From positions 2,046,001 to 2,110,000 of the forward strand of contig LS483371.1 of NCBI GenBank assembly GCA_900475325.1: DNA of 64,000 nt, read 5' to 3'. Made by a program: the position numbers and the translations under genes. Of this stretch, positions 52,095 through 60,566 are shown piece by piece; position 1 is the stretch's first letter; each line of letters begins with the position of its first letter. The notes under the pieces are model-generated. The model made no database searches. It was not told the origin of the DNA and saw only the letters and a program-made list of their open reading frames with translations. This stretch comes from Paucimonas lemoignei. GTDB lineage: Bacteria; Pseudomonadota; Gammaproteobacteria; Pseudomonadales; Pseudomonadaceae.

Positions 52095-55036
52095 CAGCTA
52101 GCTCCTTTTTCGGCCATGAGATCGGCGATGGGGGTGGGCACGGGCTTGGGCAGCGACGTCGGGCGATGGCTGCGCACCGATTGGTGGGCCAGTGCCGTCA
52201 GGATCAGCAAGGTCGAGCCCACGACCACGGCGTACACGCCGATATCAAAGAACAGCGCGCTGGCGACGTGTATATCACCCAGCAACGGCAGATCCAGATG
52301 CGCGGTGTGGGTGGTCATGAAGGGGTAGCCCATGAACATCGAACCCAACCCGGTGCAGATCGCGAACAGCAGACCGGTGCCCATCCAGCGCAGCGGCCGC
52401 AGACTCATCTGCGCTTCAACCCACTGAGTGCCCGCCACCATGTACTGCAGGATGAACGCCACCGACATCACCAGCCCGGCCACAAACCCACCGCCTGGCT
52501 GGTTGTGACCACGCATGAACAAATACATCGAGACCACCACCGCAATCGGCAACAGCAGGCGAACCAGTACGGCGGGCACCATCATGAAGCCCAGCGCGGT
52601 GTCGCTGGCGCTGCGCGGGTTGACCAGATCGGTGACCACGTCCCGTGCCAGCAAACGCTGCTGGGCGGGCAGGGGGATACTTTCCTTGGGTGGGCGAAAA
52701 CGCCGCAACAGGGCAAACACGGTCAGCGCCACGGCGGCCAGCACGGTGATTTCGCCAAACGTATCGAAGCCGCGGAAGTCCACCAGCATCACATTGACCA
52801 CGTTGCTGCCACCGCCTTCGGGGATGGCCCGGCTCAGGTAGAACGAGGAGATGGCATTAGGGGTCGCACGGGTCAGCATCGCGTAGGACAGCAATGCCAT
52901 GCCCGCGCCGACCAGTATCGACAGGATCAGGTCGCGGACTCGACGGGTACGAGCGCGCAGACGGGTACTGATCGACGGCGCCACGTCTTCATTACGCCGA
53001 GGCAGCCAGCGCAGGCCGAGCAGGATGAGCACCGAGGTGACCACCTCGACCACTAGCTGAGTCAGGGCCAGGTCCGGGGCGGAGAACCAGACGAAGGTCA
53101 CGCAGGTCATCAGTCCGCAGACACTGACCATGATCACGGCTGCCAGGCGGTGATATTTACCCTGCCATGCAGCGCCCAGCGCACAGGCAATGGCAATGAT
53201 CCACAAGGTCACGAACACACCGGAGCCCGGAATTTTTGGCCGGTCGCCCCAGGTGAGACCACTGAAATACATCGGGATGAAGCCGCCGATCAGCGCTGCC
53301 AGCACCACCAGGAACAACTGCGGCTGCAAACGGCGAGTGCTGATTTTGCGTTCGAAACGGCGCGCCCAGCGGGTCCCGATCACCAGCGAGCGCTCGAAGA
53401 AGCGCTTACCGTTGAGGCGATGCACCAGCGGCGGGCCAATGAAACGCTGTTGCTTGAACGGTTTGCGCAGCAGCAGGTACAGGAGAATGCCGCCTGCCAT
53501 GGCGATCAGGCTCATGATCATCGGCGCGTTCCAGCCGTGCCACACCGCCAGGCTGTACTCGGGCAGCACGCCGCCGACCACTGGTTGCGCAGCGGCCGCC
53601 AGCAGCGGCGCCACCGATTGCGCGGGGAATATTCCGACGATCACGCAGGCAATCACCAGGAACTCAACCGGAGCGCGCATCCAGCGTGGCGGCTCGTGGG
53701 GCGTGTGCGGCAGATCGGTCGCCTTGGGGCCGAAAAACACGTCCACGGTAAAGCGCAGGGAATAGGCAACGCTGAACGTACCGGCAATGGTCGCGATCAC
53801 TGGCAGCGCCATCTCTACCCAGGCCGAGGACGAGATGAAGACGGTTTCGGCGAAGAACATTTCCTTGGACAGGAAGCCGTTGAGCAGGGGAACCCCGGCC
53901 ATGGAAGCGCTGGCGACCATCGCCAGTGTCGCCGTGTAGGGGATCAGCTTGATCAAACCGCTGAGCTTGCGAATATCCCGCGTGCCGCTCTCGTGGTCGA
54001 TGATGCCTGCGGCCATGAACAGCGAGGCCTTGAAGGTCGCATGGTTGAGAATGTGGAACACCGCCGCCACCGCCGCCAGCGGGCTGTTAAGGCCCAGCAG
54101 CAGGGTGATCAGGCCCAGGTGGCTGATGGTCGAGTAGGCGAGCAGACCTTTGAGGTCATTCTGAAAAATCGCGGCATAGGCACCGATGATCAGGGTGCAG
54201 GCACCGGCGCCGCTGACCATCCAGAACCACTGTTCGCTCCCCGACAAGGCAGGCCAGAAACGGGCCATGAGAAACACCCCGGCCTTGACCATGGTCGCCG
54301 AGTGCAGATAAGCCGAGACCGGCGTCGGCGCCGCCATTGCGTGGGGCAGCCAGAAGTGGAACGGGAACTGCGCGCTTTTGCTCAGGGCGCCGATGAGGAT
54401 AAGGGTCAGCAATACGGGATACAGCGCGTGGGCCCGGATGGCTTCGCCGGAGGCCAGCACCCGGTCCAGGTCATAGCTGCCGACCACATGACCCAACAGC
54501 ATTACCCCCACCAGCAACGCCAGGCCACCGGCACCGGTGACCATCAACGCCATATAAGCACCGCGGCGCGCATCGGCCCGGTGGTGCCAGTAACCGATCA
54601 GCAGGAACGAGAAGACGCTGGTCAACTCCCAGAAAAACACGATCTGGATCAGGTTCCCAGAGATGACCAGCCCGAGCATGGCGCCCATGAAGGCCAGGAA
54701 AAAAGCGAAAAACCTCGGTACGGGATCGTCCGGCGACATGTAATAGCGGGCGTACAACGCAACCAGTGCGCCAATACCCAACACCAGCATGGAAAACAGC
54801 CAGGCAAAGCCGTCCATGCGCAGGACGAAATTCAATCCAAGGCTGGGCAACCAGAAATATTCTTCGCGTATGACGCCGCCGTCGACAATCTGCGGGTACC
54901 ATAACGCAACCTGAATCGCGCCGGTCACGGCCACAAGGCCTGCGAGAATGGATTCAGCGTTACGCGCATTGTGCGGCAAAAATGCCGCCAGACAGCTGCC
55001 GATGAAAGGCAGAAGCAGTAGAACTATCAGGGACAT
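52094..55036 (-). CDS. phaAB: Mrp-type antiporter fused subunits A and B
   Basis: A 980-residue protein combining subunit A (NuoL-like, about 1-780, with ELTSVFSFLLIGYWHHRADARRGA and SKSAQFPFHFWLPHAMAAPTPVSAYLHSATMVKAG) and subunit B (about 800-970, with MFMRGHNQPGGGFVAGLV). The A-B fusion defines group II Mrp operons (six genes rather than seven), known as pha in Sinorhizobium and sha in P. aeruginosa. It leads an operon in which every junction overlaps, ensuring stoichiometric synthesis of the complex. The start region has only a weak ribosome-binding site. Confidence 0.94.
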   Translation of the reverse strand: MSLIVLLLLPFIGSCLAAFLPHNARNAESILAGLVAVTGAIQVALWYPQIVDGGVIREEYFWLPSLGLNFVLRMDGFAWLFSMLVLGIGALVALYARYYMSPDDPVPRFFAFFLAFMGAMLGLVISGNLIQIVFFWELTSVFSFLLIGYWHHRADARRGAYMALMVTGAGGLALLVGVMLLGHVVGSYDLDRVLASGEAIRAHALYPVLLTLILIGALSKSAQFPFHFWLPHAMAAPTPVSAYLHSATMVKAGVFLMARFWPALSGSEQWFWMVSGAGACTLIIGAYAAIFQNDLKGLLAYSTISHLGLITLLLGLNSPLAAVAAVFHILNHATFKASLFMAAGIIDHESGTRDIRKLSGLIKLIPYTATLAMVASASMAGVPLLNGFLSKEMFFAETVFISSSAWVEMALPVIATIAGTFSVAYSLRFTVDVFFGPKATDLPHTPHEPPRWMRAPVEFLVIACVIVGIFPAQSVAPLLAAAAQPVVGGVLPEYSLAVWHGWNAPMIMSLIAMAGGILLYLLLRKPFKQQRFIGPPLVHRLNGKRFFERSLVIGTRWARRFERKISTRRLQPQLFLVVLAALIGGFIPMYFSGLTWGDRPKIPGSGVFVTLWIIAIACALGAAWQGKYHRLAAVIMVSVCGLMTCVTFVWFSAPDLALTQLVVEVVTSVLILLGLRWLPRRNEDVAPSISTRLRARTRRVRDLILSILVGAGMALLSYAMLTRATPNAISSFYLSRAIPEGGGSNVVNVMLVDFRGFDTFGEITVLAAVALTVFALLRRFRPPKESIPLPAQQRLLARDVVTDLVNPRSASDTALGFMMVPAVLVRLLLPIAVVVSMYLFMRGHNQPGGGFVAGLVMSVAFILQYMVAGTQWVEAQMSLRPLRWMGTGLLFAICTGLGSMFMGYPFMTTHTAHLDLPLLGDIHVASALFFDIGVYAVVVGSTLLILTALAHQSVRSHRPTSLPKPVPTPIADLMAEKGAS

Positions 55037-55176
55037 AGGCTTCTAATCTGCGGGGAAATGTCAAGGATCATACGTGCTGGCCTGTTGATCACCAACCGCC
55101 AAGGTGTCGCAGAATCCTACAGACCTTGTAGGAAGAAGGTTGGTTCGCTGTAGTTAAGCGCCGTTTTGGCATGTCG

Positions 55177-56100
55177 TCAGTCTGCTTCTTTAAACGCGGA
55201 CTGGTTTTCCTCGGGCGGCTGGGCGAGCTTGCGACGGCCCTTCATTTCACTGACGATCACCCCGGCCACGATCAATGCCGCCCCCAGCAAGGCAATGCCT
55301 GGCAGCCGCTCTCCTGCAAGGCGCCCGACAATCCCGGCCCATACGGGCTCACCGGCATAAATCACCGTGGCACGGGTCGGCGAGACGGTTTTCTGCGCCC
55401 AGTTCATGGCCACCTGAATCACTGCACTCATCACGCCCAACCCTACTGCAGTGATTACCAGCAGCCAGGAGAAGTCCGGCAACCGTTCGCCGGTCGGCAC
55501 AATCATCAGAAACGATAGCAGCGACGCGGTCGCCAGTTGGATCACCGTGACCCGGCGCACGTCGACCTTACCGGCGTAGGCGCTGATCAGGATGATTTCC
55601 CCGGCAATCGCGACGGCGCTGATCACTGTGGCGATTTCCCCGGGGCTGAACTGCAGCGCTGCGCCTTGAGGGCCGGCCAGTAACATCAACCCGGCGAATG
55701 CCAGGCAGATCCCCAGGCTCGGCATCAGTCCGGGCCGACGCCCCAGCACCAGCCATTGCAGCAGCGGCACAAAGGGCACATACAACGCCGTGATGAATGC
55801 CGACTGACTGCTGGGGATGGTTTGCAGACCGATGGTTTGCAGGCCGTAACCGAGCATGATCATCACGCCGACGGCGACCCCGGCTTTGAGCTCCAGCCAA
55901 GTCACCCCGCGCAACACCTGGGTTGAGCACAGTGCAACGATGATCGCCGCTGCCGCAAAACGCAGGCCGACAAAAAACATCGGTCCGCTCACGGTCATCG
56001 CGTGCTGCACGATCAGAAAAGTACCGCCCCACAGGACCGTGATAAAAATCAGTACGGCTTCTGCTTTGCTGATGCGGGGCGTTATAGAGGTAGACTTCAT
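55177..56100 (-). CDS. EamA-family (DMT) transporter
   Basis: A 307-residue inner-membrane protein with ten helices arranged as two EamA repeats (VLIFITVLWGGTFLIVQ... and AVIQVAMNWAQKTVSPTRATVIYAGEPVWAGIVG). DMT members export amino acids, purines or other metabolites. The ATG at 56100 is preferred because GTGAGAAGT precedes it; an earlier ATG would prepend 23 polar residues. Divergent from an XRE-cupin regulator 90 bases away, which probably controls it. Confidence 0.87.
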   Translation of the reverse strand: MKSTSITPRISKAEAVLIFITVLWGGTFLIVQHAMTVSGPMFFVGLRFAAAAIIVALCSTQVLRGVTWLELKAGVAVGVMIMLGYGLQTIGLQTIPSSQSAFITALYVPFVPLLQWLVLGRRPGLMPSLGICLAFAGLMLLAGPQGAALQFSPGEIATVISAVAIAGEIILISAYAGKVDVRRVTVIQLATASLLSFLMIVPTGERLPDFSWLLVITAVGLGVMSAVIQVAMNWAQKTVSPTRATVIYAGEPVWAGIVGRLAGERLPGIALLGAALIVAGVIVSEMKGRRKLAQPPEENQSAFKEAD

Positions 56101-56190
56101 ACTTCTCACCGGCTGGGCGTACGTAATACAGGTGCGCGAGATGGAAAAGCTGGGCAGTATACTGCGCAATTGTTTCGAGAGAGATAACTA

Positions 56191-56754
56191 TTGAACAACG
56201 ACCATTTGCAGCGTGCGCCGGTGTTGCAGCACGTCAGTCAGAACGTGCGCCGCTTGCGCAATGCGCTGGACATGAGCCAGACCGCGTTGGCAGAAAAGTC
56301 CGGGGTCAGTCGGCGCATGCTGGTGGCCATTGAGGCCGGGGAAAAAAACGTCAGCCTCGCTACGCTCGACCGGGTGGCAGAAGCCCTGGAGGTGGCGTTC
56401 AGCGATCTGATTCAGGCGCCGGACCATCGAGATTCGAGCCGCATCAACGAGGTGGCGTGGGCGGGCTCGATCCCTGGCAGCCGGGCGGTACTGCTGGCCA
56501 AGGCCACTGCCCGCCGAGAGGTGGAATTGTGGGAGTTCAGCCTTGAGCCGGGCGAAGCCTATCAAGCCGAAGCCGACCCCGACGGCTGGAGCGAGCAGGT
56601 GTATGTGGTGCAAGGCCAGTTGACCGTCAACTTGCTGGATGAAGCTCATCAGGTGGCGCCAGGCGGATTCTTCATGTTCGCCAGCAACCAGGCCCACAGC
56701 TATGAGAACCGGGGCGAGGTCAGCGTGCGCTTTGTGCGTAATGTCGTCTTGTGA
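56191..56754 (+). CDS. XRE-family regulator with cupin sensor domain
   Basis: A 187-residue regulator: helix-turn-helix at residues 15-70 (RRLRNALDMSQTALAEKSGV, then RRMLVAIEAGEKNVSLATL) and a C-terminal cupin barrel (about 105-185; WELWEF-like ELWEFSLEPGEAY, GGFFMFASNQAHSYENRG). Such proteins sense a small molecule in the cupin and often control the divergent exporter, here the EamA gene. It starts at TTG at 56191; the purine-rich GAGAGA ahead of it is the only candidate ribosome-binding site. Confidence 0.87.
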   Translation: MNNDHLQRAPVLQHVSQNVRRLRNALDMSQTALAEKSGVSRRMLVAIEAGEKNVSLATLDRVAEALEVAFSDLIQAPDHRDSSRINEVAWAGSIPGSRAVLLAKATARREVELWEFSLEPGEAYQAEADPDGWSEQVYVVQGQLTVNLLDEAHQVAPGGFFMFASNQAHSYENRGEVSVRFVRNVVL

Positions 56755-56801
56755 CGTCTGGCCGATCAACAGGTGATTTGCTATGGATCGCGTTCCGAAC
56801 G

Positions 56802-56887
56802 GTGGGAGCGAATTCATTCGCGAAGGCGGTGTGTCAGGCAGAGATGATTCAGCGGTCATACCGCCTCGCGAATGAATTCGCTCCCAC
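56802..56887. repeat. REP pair, GTGGGAGCGAATTCATTCGC type
   Basis: Left arm GTGGGAGCGAATTCATTCGC from 56802; right arm GCGAATGAATTCGCTCCCAC ends at 56887. The same family as 23681-23769, with 19-20 identical bases per arm. Confidence 0.9.
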
Positions 56888-56941
56888 AATAAAAGCACTC
56901 CATTCTCTTGATTCCGTGTTTGACAGGAGCCATCCCAAGAC

Positions 56942-58360
56942 ATGAACTCCACCCTTGACCCGAACACCGAAACCGCCGACATCCTGATCATCGGCGGTGG
57001 CCTGAGCGGCAGCATGCTGGCGGTTCAGTTACTGCGCCTGCCCGGCAAACGCCGGATTCTGCTTATCGAGCCGCGCAGTGAGTTGGGCAGAGGCGAGGCA
57101 TACAGCGCTACCGAGCTTGGGCATACCCTCAACGGCAATGCCGCCCGCATGAGCGTCGACCCGGACAACGTCGATGACTTGACCCAATGGCTGACCGACC
57201 ACATCGCTGCGGGCGGCTGGCCGGAAGCCCTTGAGCAAGACGTGCCGATCGCCGAGCTGTTCCCGCCCCGTGGGCTGTTTGGAGTGTATGTGCAGCAGCG
57301 CCTGGCCGAGGCCCGGGCGGTGGGTGCCGTCAAGGGCTCCAGCGCCGAGCACGTGCGCGGTGAAGTGGTGGATCTTCAGGTCAATGAGCAGGGCGTTGAC
57401 ATCAGCCTTGCCGATGGGCAGGTTCTGCGAGGCCGCTTTGCGGTGCTGGCCACCGGCATGTACGCCGCCTCCCGCACCCCCCAGCGCCAGTCCAGCGGGC
57501 TGAACGCCGCCGCCGTCGACCCCTGGGACGTGGGCGCCATGCGTGAACTGGACCCGCAGGCGCGAGTGCTGATCATTGGTTCCGGGTTGACCATGGTCGA
57601 TGCGGTGGTCTCGCTGCAGCAGGCCGGGCATCGTGGGCCGGTGCAGATTTTCTCGCGCCATGGCCTGCTGCCTCACGTGCGTCGGCAGCCGCCCACCTGG
57701 CCGGATTTTCTCGCTGAAGATCTCAGCCTCCGCAGCCCTCGACAGCTGATGCGCGCACTGCGCGAGCACTGTGAGCGGGCGATCGAGCGCGGCATCGATT
57801 GGCAAGCGCCACTGGACACCGTGCGGGCCAATATCGGCCGTTTGTGGCGTCAGGCGTCCGATGTGCAGCGTCGTCAATTTGTGCGTCATGTACGGCCGTG
57901 GTGGGAGAGTCATCACCATCGCTCGCCGCCGCTGAGCGCTGCCTTGCTGGCGCAACTGGTCGAAGAGGGACGCGTGTCGATTCACGCCGCCTCCTTGCAG
58001 GGCTTTGAAACCTTGCCTTCGGGCGAACTGCAGATTCGCATTCGCCGCCGTGGTGAGACCCAATCGTCACGTGTCACAGGCGACGCGCTGATCAACTCCA
58101 CCGGCATCGAATACGACTGGCGCCGGGTGGATCGGCCATTACCCCGGCAGTTATTGGCGCGGGGCCTGATCCAGCCCGGCCCTTTGGCGCTCGGCATCGC
58201 CGCTGACCAGGGCGGCGCGGTGCTGGATGCGCAAGGCCAGGTGTCAGGCCGGCTGTTCGCCATGGGGCCACCGCTGCGCGGCCTGTGGTGGGAAAGCACT
58301 GCCGTGACCGACGTGGCGTTGCAGGCCAAGGCGCTGGCGGTGCGTTTGGCAAATAGCTGA
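56942..58360 (+). CDS. FAD/NAD(P)-binding flavoprotein (FAD-NAD(P)-binding domain family)
   Basis: A 472-residue soluble flavoprotein with the N-terminal FAD motif ILIIGGGLSGSMLAVQLL (13-30), ALNG-like HTLNGNAARMSVDP, a second dinucleotide site VLIIGSGLTMVDAV (about 210-223) and LATGMY. It is the stand-alone FAD-NAD(P)-binding type (PF13454), related to hydroxyacylglutathione and lysine/ornithine N-monooxygenase folds. Substrate unknown. The nearest AGGAG is 12 bases from the ATG, a long spacing. Flanked by REP elements on both sides, so it is an isolated transcription unit. Confidence 0.85.
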   Translation: MNSTLDPNTETADILIIGGGLSGSMLAVQLLRLPGKRRILLIEPRSELGRGEAYSATELGHTLNGNAARMSVDPDNVDDLTQWLTDHIAAGGWPEALEQDVPIAELFPPRGLFGVYVQQRLAEARAVGAVKGSSAEHVRGEVVDLQVNEQGVDISLADGQVLRGRFAVLATGMYAASRTPQRQSSGLNAAAVDPWDVGAMRELDPQARVLIIGSGLTMVDAVVSLQQAGHRGPVQIFSRHGLLPHVRRQPPTWPDFLAEDLSLRSPRQLMRALREHCERAIERGIDWQAPLDTVRANIGRLWRQASDVQRRQFVRHVRPWWESHHHRSPPLSAALLAQLVEEGRVSIHAASLQGFETLPSGELQIRIRRRGETQSSRVTGDALINSTGIEYDWRRVDRPLPRQLLARGLIQPGPLALGIAADQGGAVLDAQGQVSGRLFAMGPPLRGLWWESTAVTDVALQAKALAVRLANS

Positions 58361-58372
58361 ACGATGGGTGAC

Positions 58373-58447
58373 CTGTAGGAGCTGCCGAAGGCTGCGAACA
58401 GCGGTACGTCTGACACACCGCTGTTCGCAGCCTTCGGCAGCTCCTAC
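58373..58447. repeat. Near-perfect REP palindrome overlapping the soxR stop codon
   Basis: Arms of about 33 bases begin CTGTAGGAGCTGCCGAAGGC and end with the complement GCCTTCGGCAGCTCCTAC, around a spacer of about 10 bases. The soxR stop codon (58444-58446) lies within the right end. Confidence 0.92.
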
Positions 58448-58905
58448 GGGTCCAGCAAAACGGCTCCCGACCCTTTCTCACCCAACTGATCCCCCCAATT
58501 ACGCAGCGGGCAGGCCTGCATTGACAGGCATCCGCAGCCAATGCAACCGGTCAACTGATCGCGCAGTTCGGTCAGGCGCGCGATGCGATCGTCCAGTTCG
58601 GTTTTCCACTGCACTGACAACTTGTCCCAGTCGGCGGCGGTGGGGGTTCGGTTTTCAGGCAGGGTCTGCAACGCGGCGTGGATGTTGGCCAGCGGGATGC
58701 CCAGCCGTTGCGCGACTTTGATCAGTGCGACCCGGCGCAGCATTTCCCTGGGGTAGCGGCGCTGGTTGCCCGCGTTACGCTGGCTGCTGATCAGGCCTTT
58801 GGTCTCATAGAAATGCAGGGCCGTGACCGTCACCCCGCTGCGGGCCGCCAATTGGCCCACGCTCAGCTGCTTGCCGACAGAATCCGGTTTTTTGCTGTTC
58901 GCCAT
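58444..58905 (-). CDS. soxR: Redox-sensitive transcriptional activator SoxR
   Basis: A 153-residue MerR-family activator with an N-terminal winged helix ([20 protein letters not shown]), a dimerisation helix and the [2Fe-2S] cluster cysteines C121, C124, C126 and C132 in [12 protein letters not shown]. In pseudomonads SoxR responds to redox-active compounds such as phenazines rather than acting through SoxS. A palindrome with a MerR-type 19-bp promoter spacer sits between soxR and the divergent ABM monooxygenase gene, an arrangement like PA2273-PA2274. The stop codon lies in a REP element. Confidence 0.94.
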   Translation of the reverse strand: MANSKKPDSVGKQLSVGQLAARSGVTVTALHFYETKGLISSQRNAGNQRRYPREMLRRVALIKVAQRLGIPLANIHAALQTLPENRTPTAADWDKLSVQWKTELDDRIARLTELRDQLTGCIGCGCLSMQACPLRNWGDQLGEKGSGAVLLDP

Positions 58906-58914
58906 AGTGTTCGC

Positions 58915-58945
58915 TTGACCTCTGGTTAAGTAGAGGTTTTACCCT
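58915..58945 (+). promoter_or_regulatory. SoxR box within a 19-bp-spacer promoter
   Basis: The inverted repeat ACCTCT-N8-AGAGGT (58918-58937) lies between a -35 element TTGACC (58915-58920) and a -10-like TACCCT (58940-58945), 19 bases apart. The long spacer is typical of MerR-family activated promoters, and the direction points to the ABM gene at 58999. Confidence 0.82.
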
Positions 58946-58998
58946 GCGAGCCTTCGGTAAGGCAATACCCGAGTCCATCCCAACACTGGAGGCCAGCC

Positions 58999-59331
58999 AT
59001 GGAGTCAGAACAGCGTCCTGGTTTTAATCAGCTTGTAGAATTCGTCGTTAACCCCGCACAGCACACTCAACTGGTGGCGGCGTTGATCGAGCAGATCGAG
59101 CGTCACACCTGCACCTATCCGGGCTTTGTCAGCGCCAGCGTGCAAGTCAGCGACGACGCCAGCCGCGTGTTGCAACAGATCATTTGGCAGTCCAGACAAG
59201 CCAGTGAAGAGGCTTTGCATAACGCAGAATCCGGCTCGGGGGATTTCACGGCGTTGCTCATCCGGCATGGCGTCAGCGCCGCGAGCTTCCGGGCGTTCCA
59301 GGTGGCGCGCACCCTGCATCTCAGGCATTGA
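58999..59331 (+). CDS. Antibiotic biosynthesis monooxygenase (ABM) domain protein
   Basis: A 110-residue single-domain protein of the ABM ferredoxin-like fold (FNQLVEFVVNPAQHTQLVAALIEQ, then TYPGFVSASVQVSDD and VLQQIIWQS). Small cofactor-free monooxygenases and quinone-detoxifying enzymes belong here. Its promoter carries the SoxR box, so it is probably induced by redox-cycling compounds, as is the equivalent gene next to soxR in P. aeruginosa. GGAGG lies 6 bases before the ATG. Confidence 0.85.
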   Translation: MESEQRPGFNQLVEFVVNPAQHTQLVAALIEQIERHTCTYPGFVSASVQVSDDASRVLQQIIWQSRQASEEALHNAESGSGDFTALLIRHGVSAASFRAFQVARTLHLRH

Positions 59332-59346
59332 CGAAGGGTCAATACC

Positions 59347-60444
59347 TCAGACTGAAAGCTTCATCACGCGATCGCCCTGCAGATTCTCCCCGGCCCGCCG
59401 CTTGTTGACCGCCAGCTCGCCGATTCTTATCAGGTGAGTGCGGGTGACATTGCGGGTCAGGCCCAGCAGGGCGGCGGTGTGCACCTGGTTGCAGTGGCTG
59501 AAACGGTAGGCCGCACGGAGCAAGGCGTCTTCGACCTTTTCGTGCAACGCGCCCGCCTGTTCTTCGAACAGCTTTTGAAAGGCCCGTTGCAGCAGGGTGT
59601 CTGCGCTTTCATCGCTTGTGTGTGGATCGTCACGCTCAATGCGCAGGTTGGAAAGGCGCAAGTCGTCACGCTGAATCACGCCGTCGCGGCAGATTAGTAG
59701 CGTGTGGTGGATGACGTTTTCCAGCTCGCGAATATTGCCTGGCCAACTGTAGTGATTGAGTTTCTGCTCGGCTTCGGCGGTGATACGAATGGGCCCGTAG
59801 CCCAGGCGCTGGCTGTAGGCGGCAATGAAGTGCCGGACCAGTGGCAGAATGTCGCCAGGACGATCGCGCAACGGTTGCAGTTCGAGGTTGACCACGTCCA
59901 GCCGGTAATAAAGGTCCTCACGGAAATGCCCGGCGTTGATCGCTTTCTCCAGCTGCACGTTCGTCGCGGCGAGCACCCTGACGTTGATCGGGATACTTTT
60001 GCGTGAGCCCAGGCGGACCACTTCGCGCTCTTGAAGCACCCGCAACAGCTTGACCTGAATCGGCATGGGCAGATCGCCGATTTCATCCAGAAACAGCGTG
60101 CCGCCGTTGGCTTCCTCGAACCATCCGGCCTTGGCGGCAATGGCGCCGGTAAACGCGCCTTTCTCGTGACCGAACAGTTCGGCTTCCACCAGGGATTCGG
60201 AAAACGCGCCGCAGTTGACCGCCACAAAGGGTTGGTTGCGACGCTCGCTCAAACTGTGGATATGCCGCGCGACCAGTTCTTTGCCGGTACCGGTTTCGCC
60301 AATGATCAGCACGCTGGCATCGCTGGGTGCCACTTGCCTGAGGTGCGCCAGCAACGCTTTTGACTTGGGGTCTTCAAACACCTGCGCGGTGGCGCGGATC
60401 GAAGTCGCCAGCGCGGGGTGGGGCGGTAGGGTCAGTAGTTGCAT
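59347..60444 (-). CDS. sfnR: Sigma-54-dependent regulator SfnR
   Basis: A 365-residue enhancer-binding protein without a receiver domain. The AAA+ domain spans about 20-270, with Walker A GETGTGKE, the sigma-54 contact loop GAFTGA and Walker B GGTLFLDEIGDLP; a Fis-type helix-turn-helix ends the protein. Overall it matches SfnR, which activates dimethyl-sulfone and methanesulfonate use under sulfate starvation, and the msuD gene lies just upstream on the same strand. The frame is open into a REP element, but those residues are repeat-encoded, so I start at the ATG at 60444. Lacking a receiver, its activity is probably set by its own expression. Confidence 0.87.
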   Translation of the reverse strand: MQLLTLPPHPALATSIRATAQVFEDPKSKALLAHLRQVAPSDASVLIIGETGTGKELVARHIHSLSERRNQPFVAVNCGAFSESLVEAELFGHEKGAFTGAIAAKAGWFEEANGGTLFLDEIGDLPMPIQVKLLRVLQEREVVRLGSRKSIPINVRVLAATNVQLEKAINAGHFREDLYYRLDVVNLELQPLRDRPGDILPLVRHFIAAYSQRLGYGPIRITAEAEQKLNHYSWPGNIRELENVIHHTLLICRDGVIQRDDLRLSNLRIERDDPHTSDESADTLLQRAFQKLFEEQAGALHEKVEDALLRAAYRFSHCNQVHTAALLGLTRNVTRTHLIRIGELAVNKRRAGENLQGDRVMKLSV

Positions 60445-60478
60445 GGGGATCACTTTGTCAGGGGTACATCGACAACCC

Positions 60479-60552
60479 TGTAGGAGCTGCCGAAGGCTGC
60501 GAATCCGAAGGCCAGACACCTTGCTTTCGCAGCCTGCAGCAGTCCTTGCAGG
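60479..60552. repeat. REP pair with decayed right arm
   Basis: Left arm CTGTAGGAGCTGCCGAAGGC at 60479-60498; right arm CGCAGCCTGCAGCAGTCCTTGCAGG has several changes. It separates msuD from sfnR. Confidence 0.82.
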
Positions 60553-60566
60553 AGACCACTGGAGGG

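Noticed and set aside
53150..54904. A 584-codon plus-strand open frame
   Set aside because: Antisense to phaAB, caused by GC-rich codon bias; the translation is Gln/His/Gly-rich without recognisable structure.
60445..60519. Upstream extension of the sfnR reading frame
   Set aside because: The extra 25 residues are encoded by the REP element, and homologous regulators begin near the ATG at 60444.
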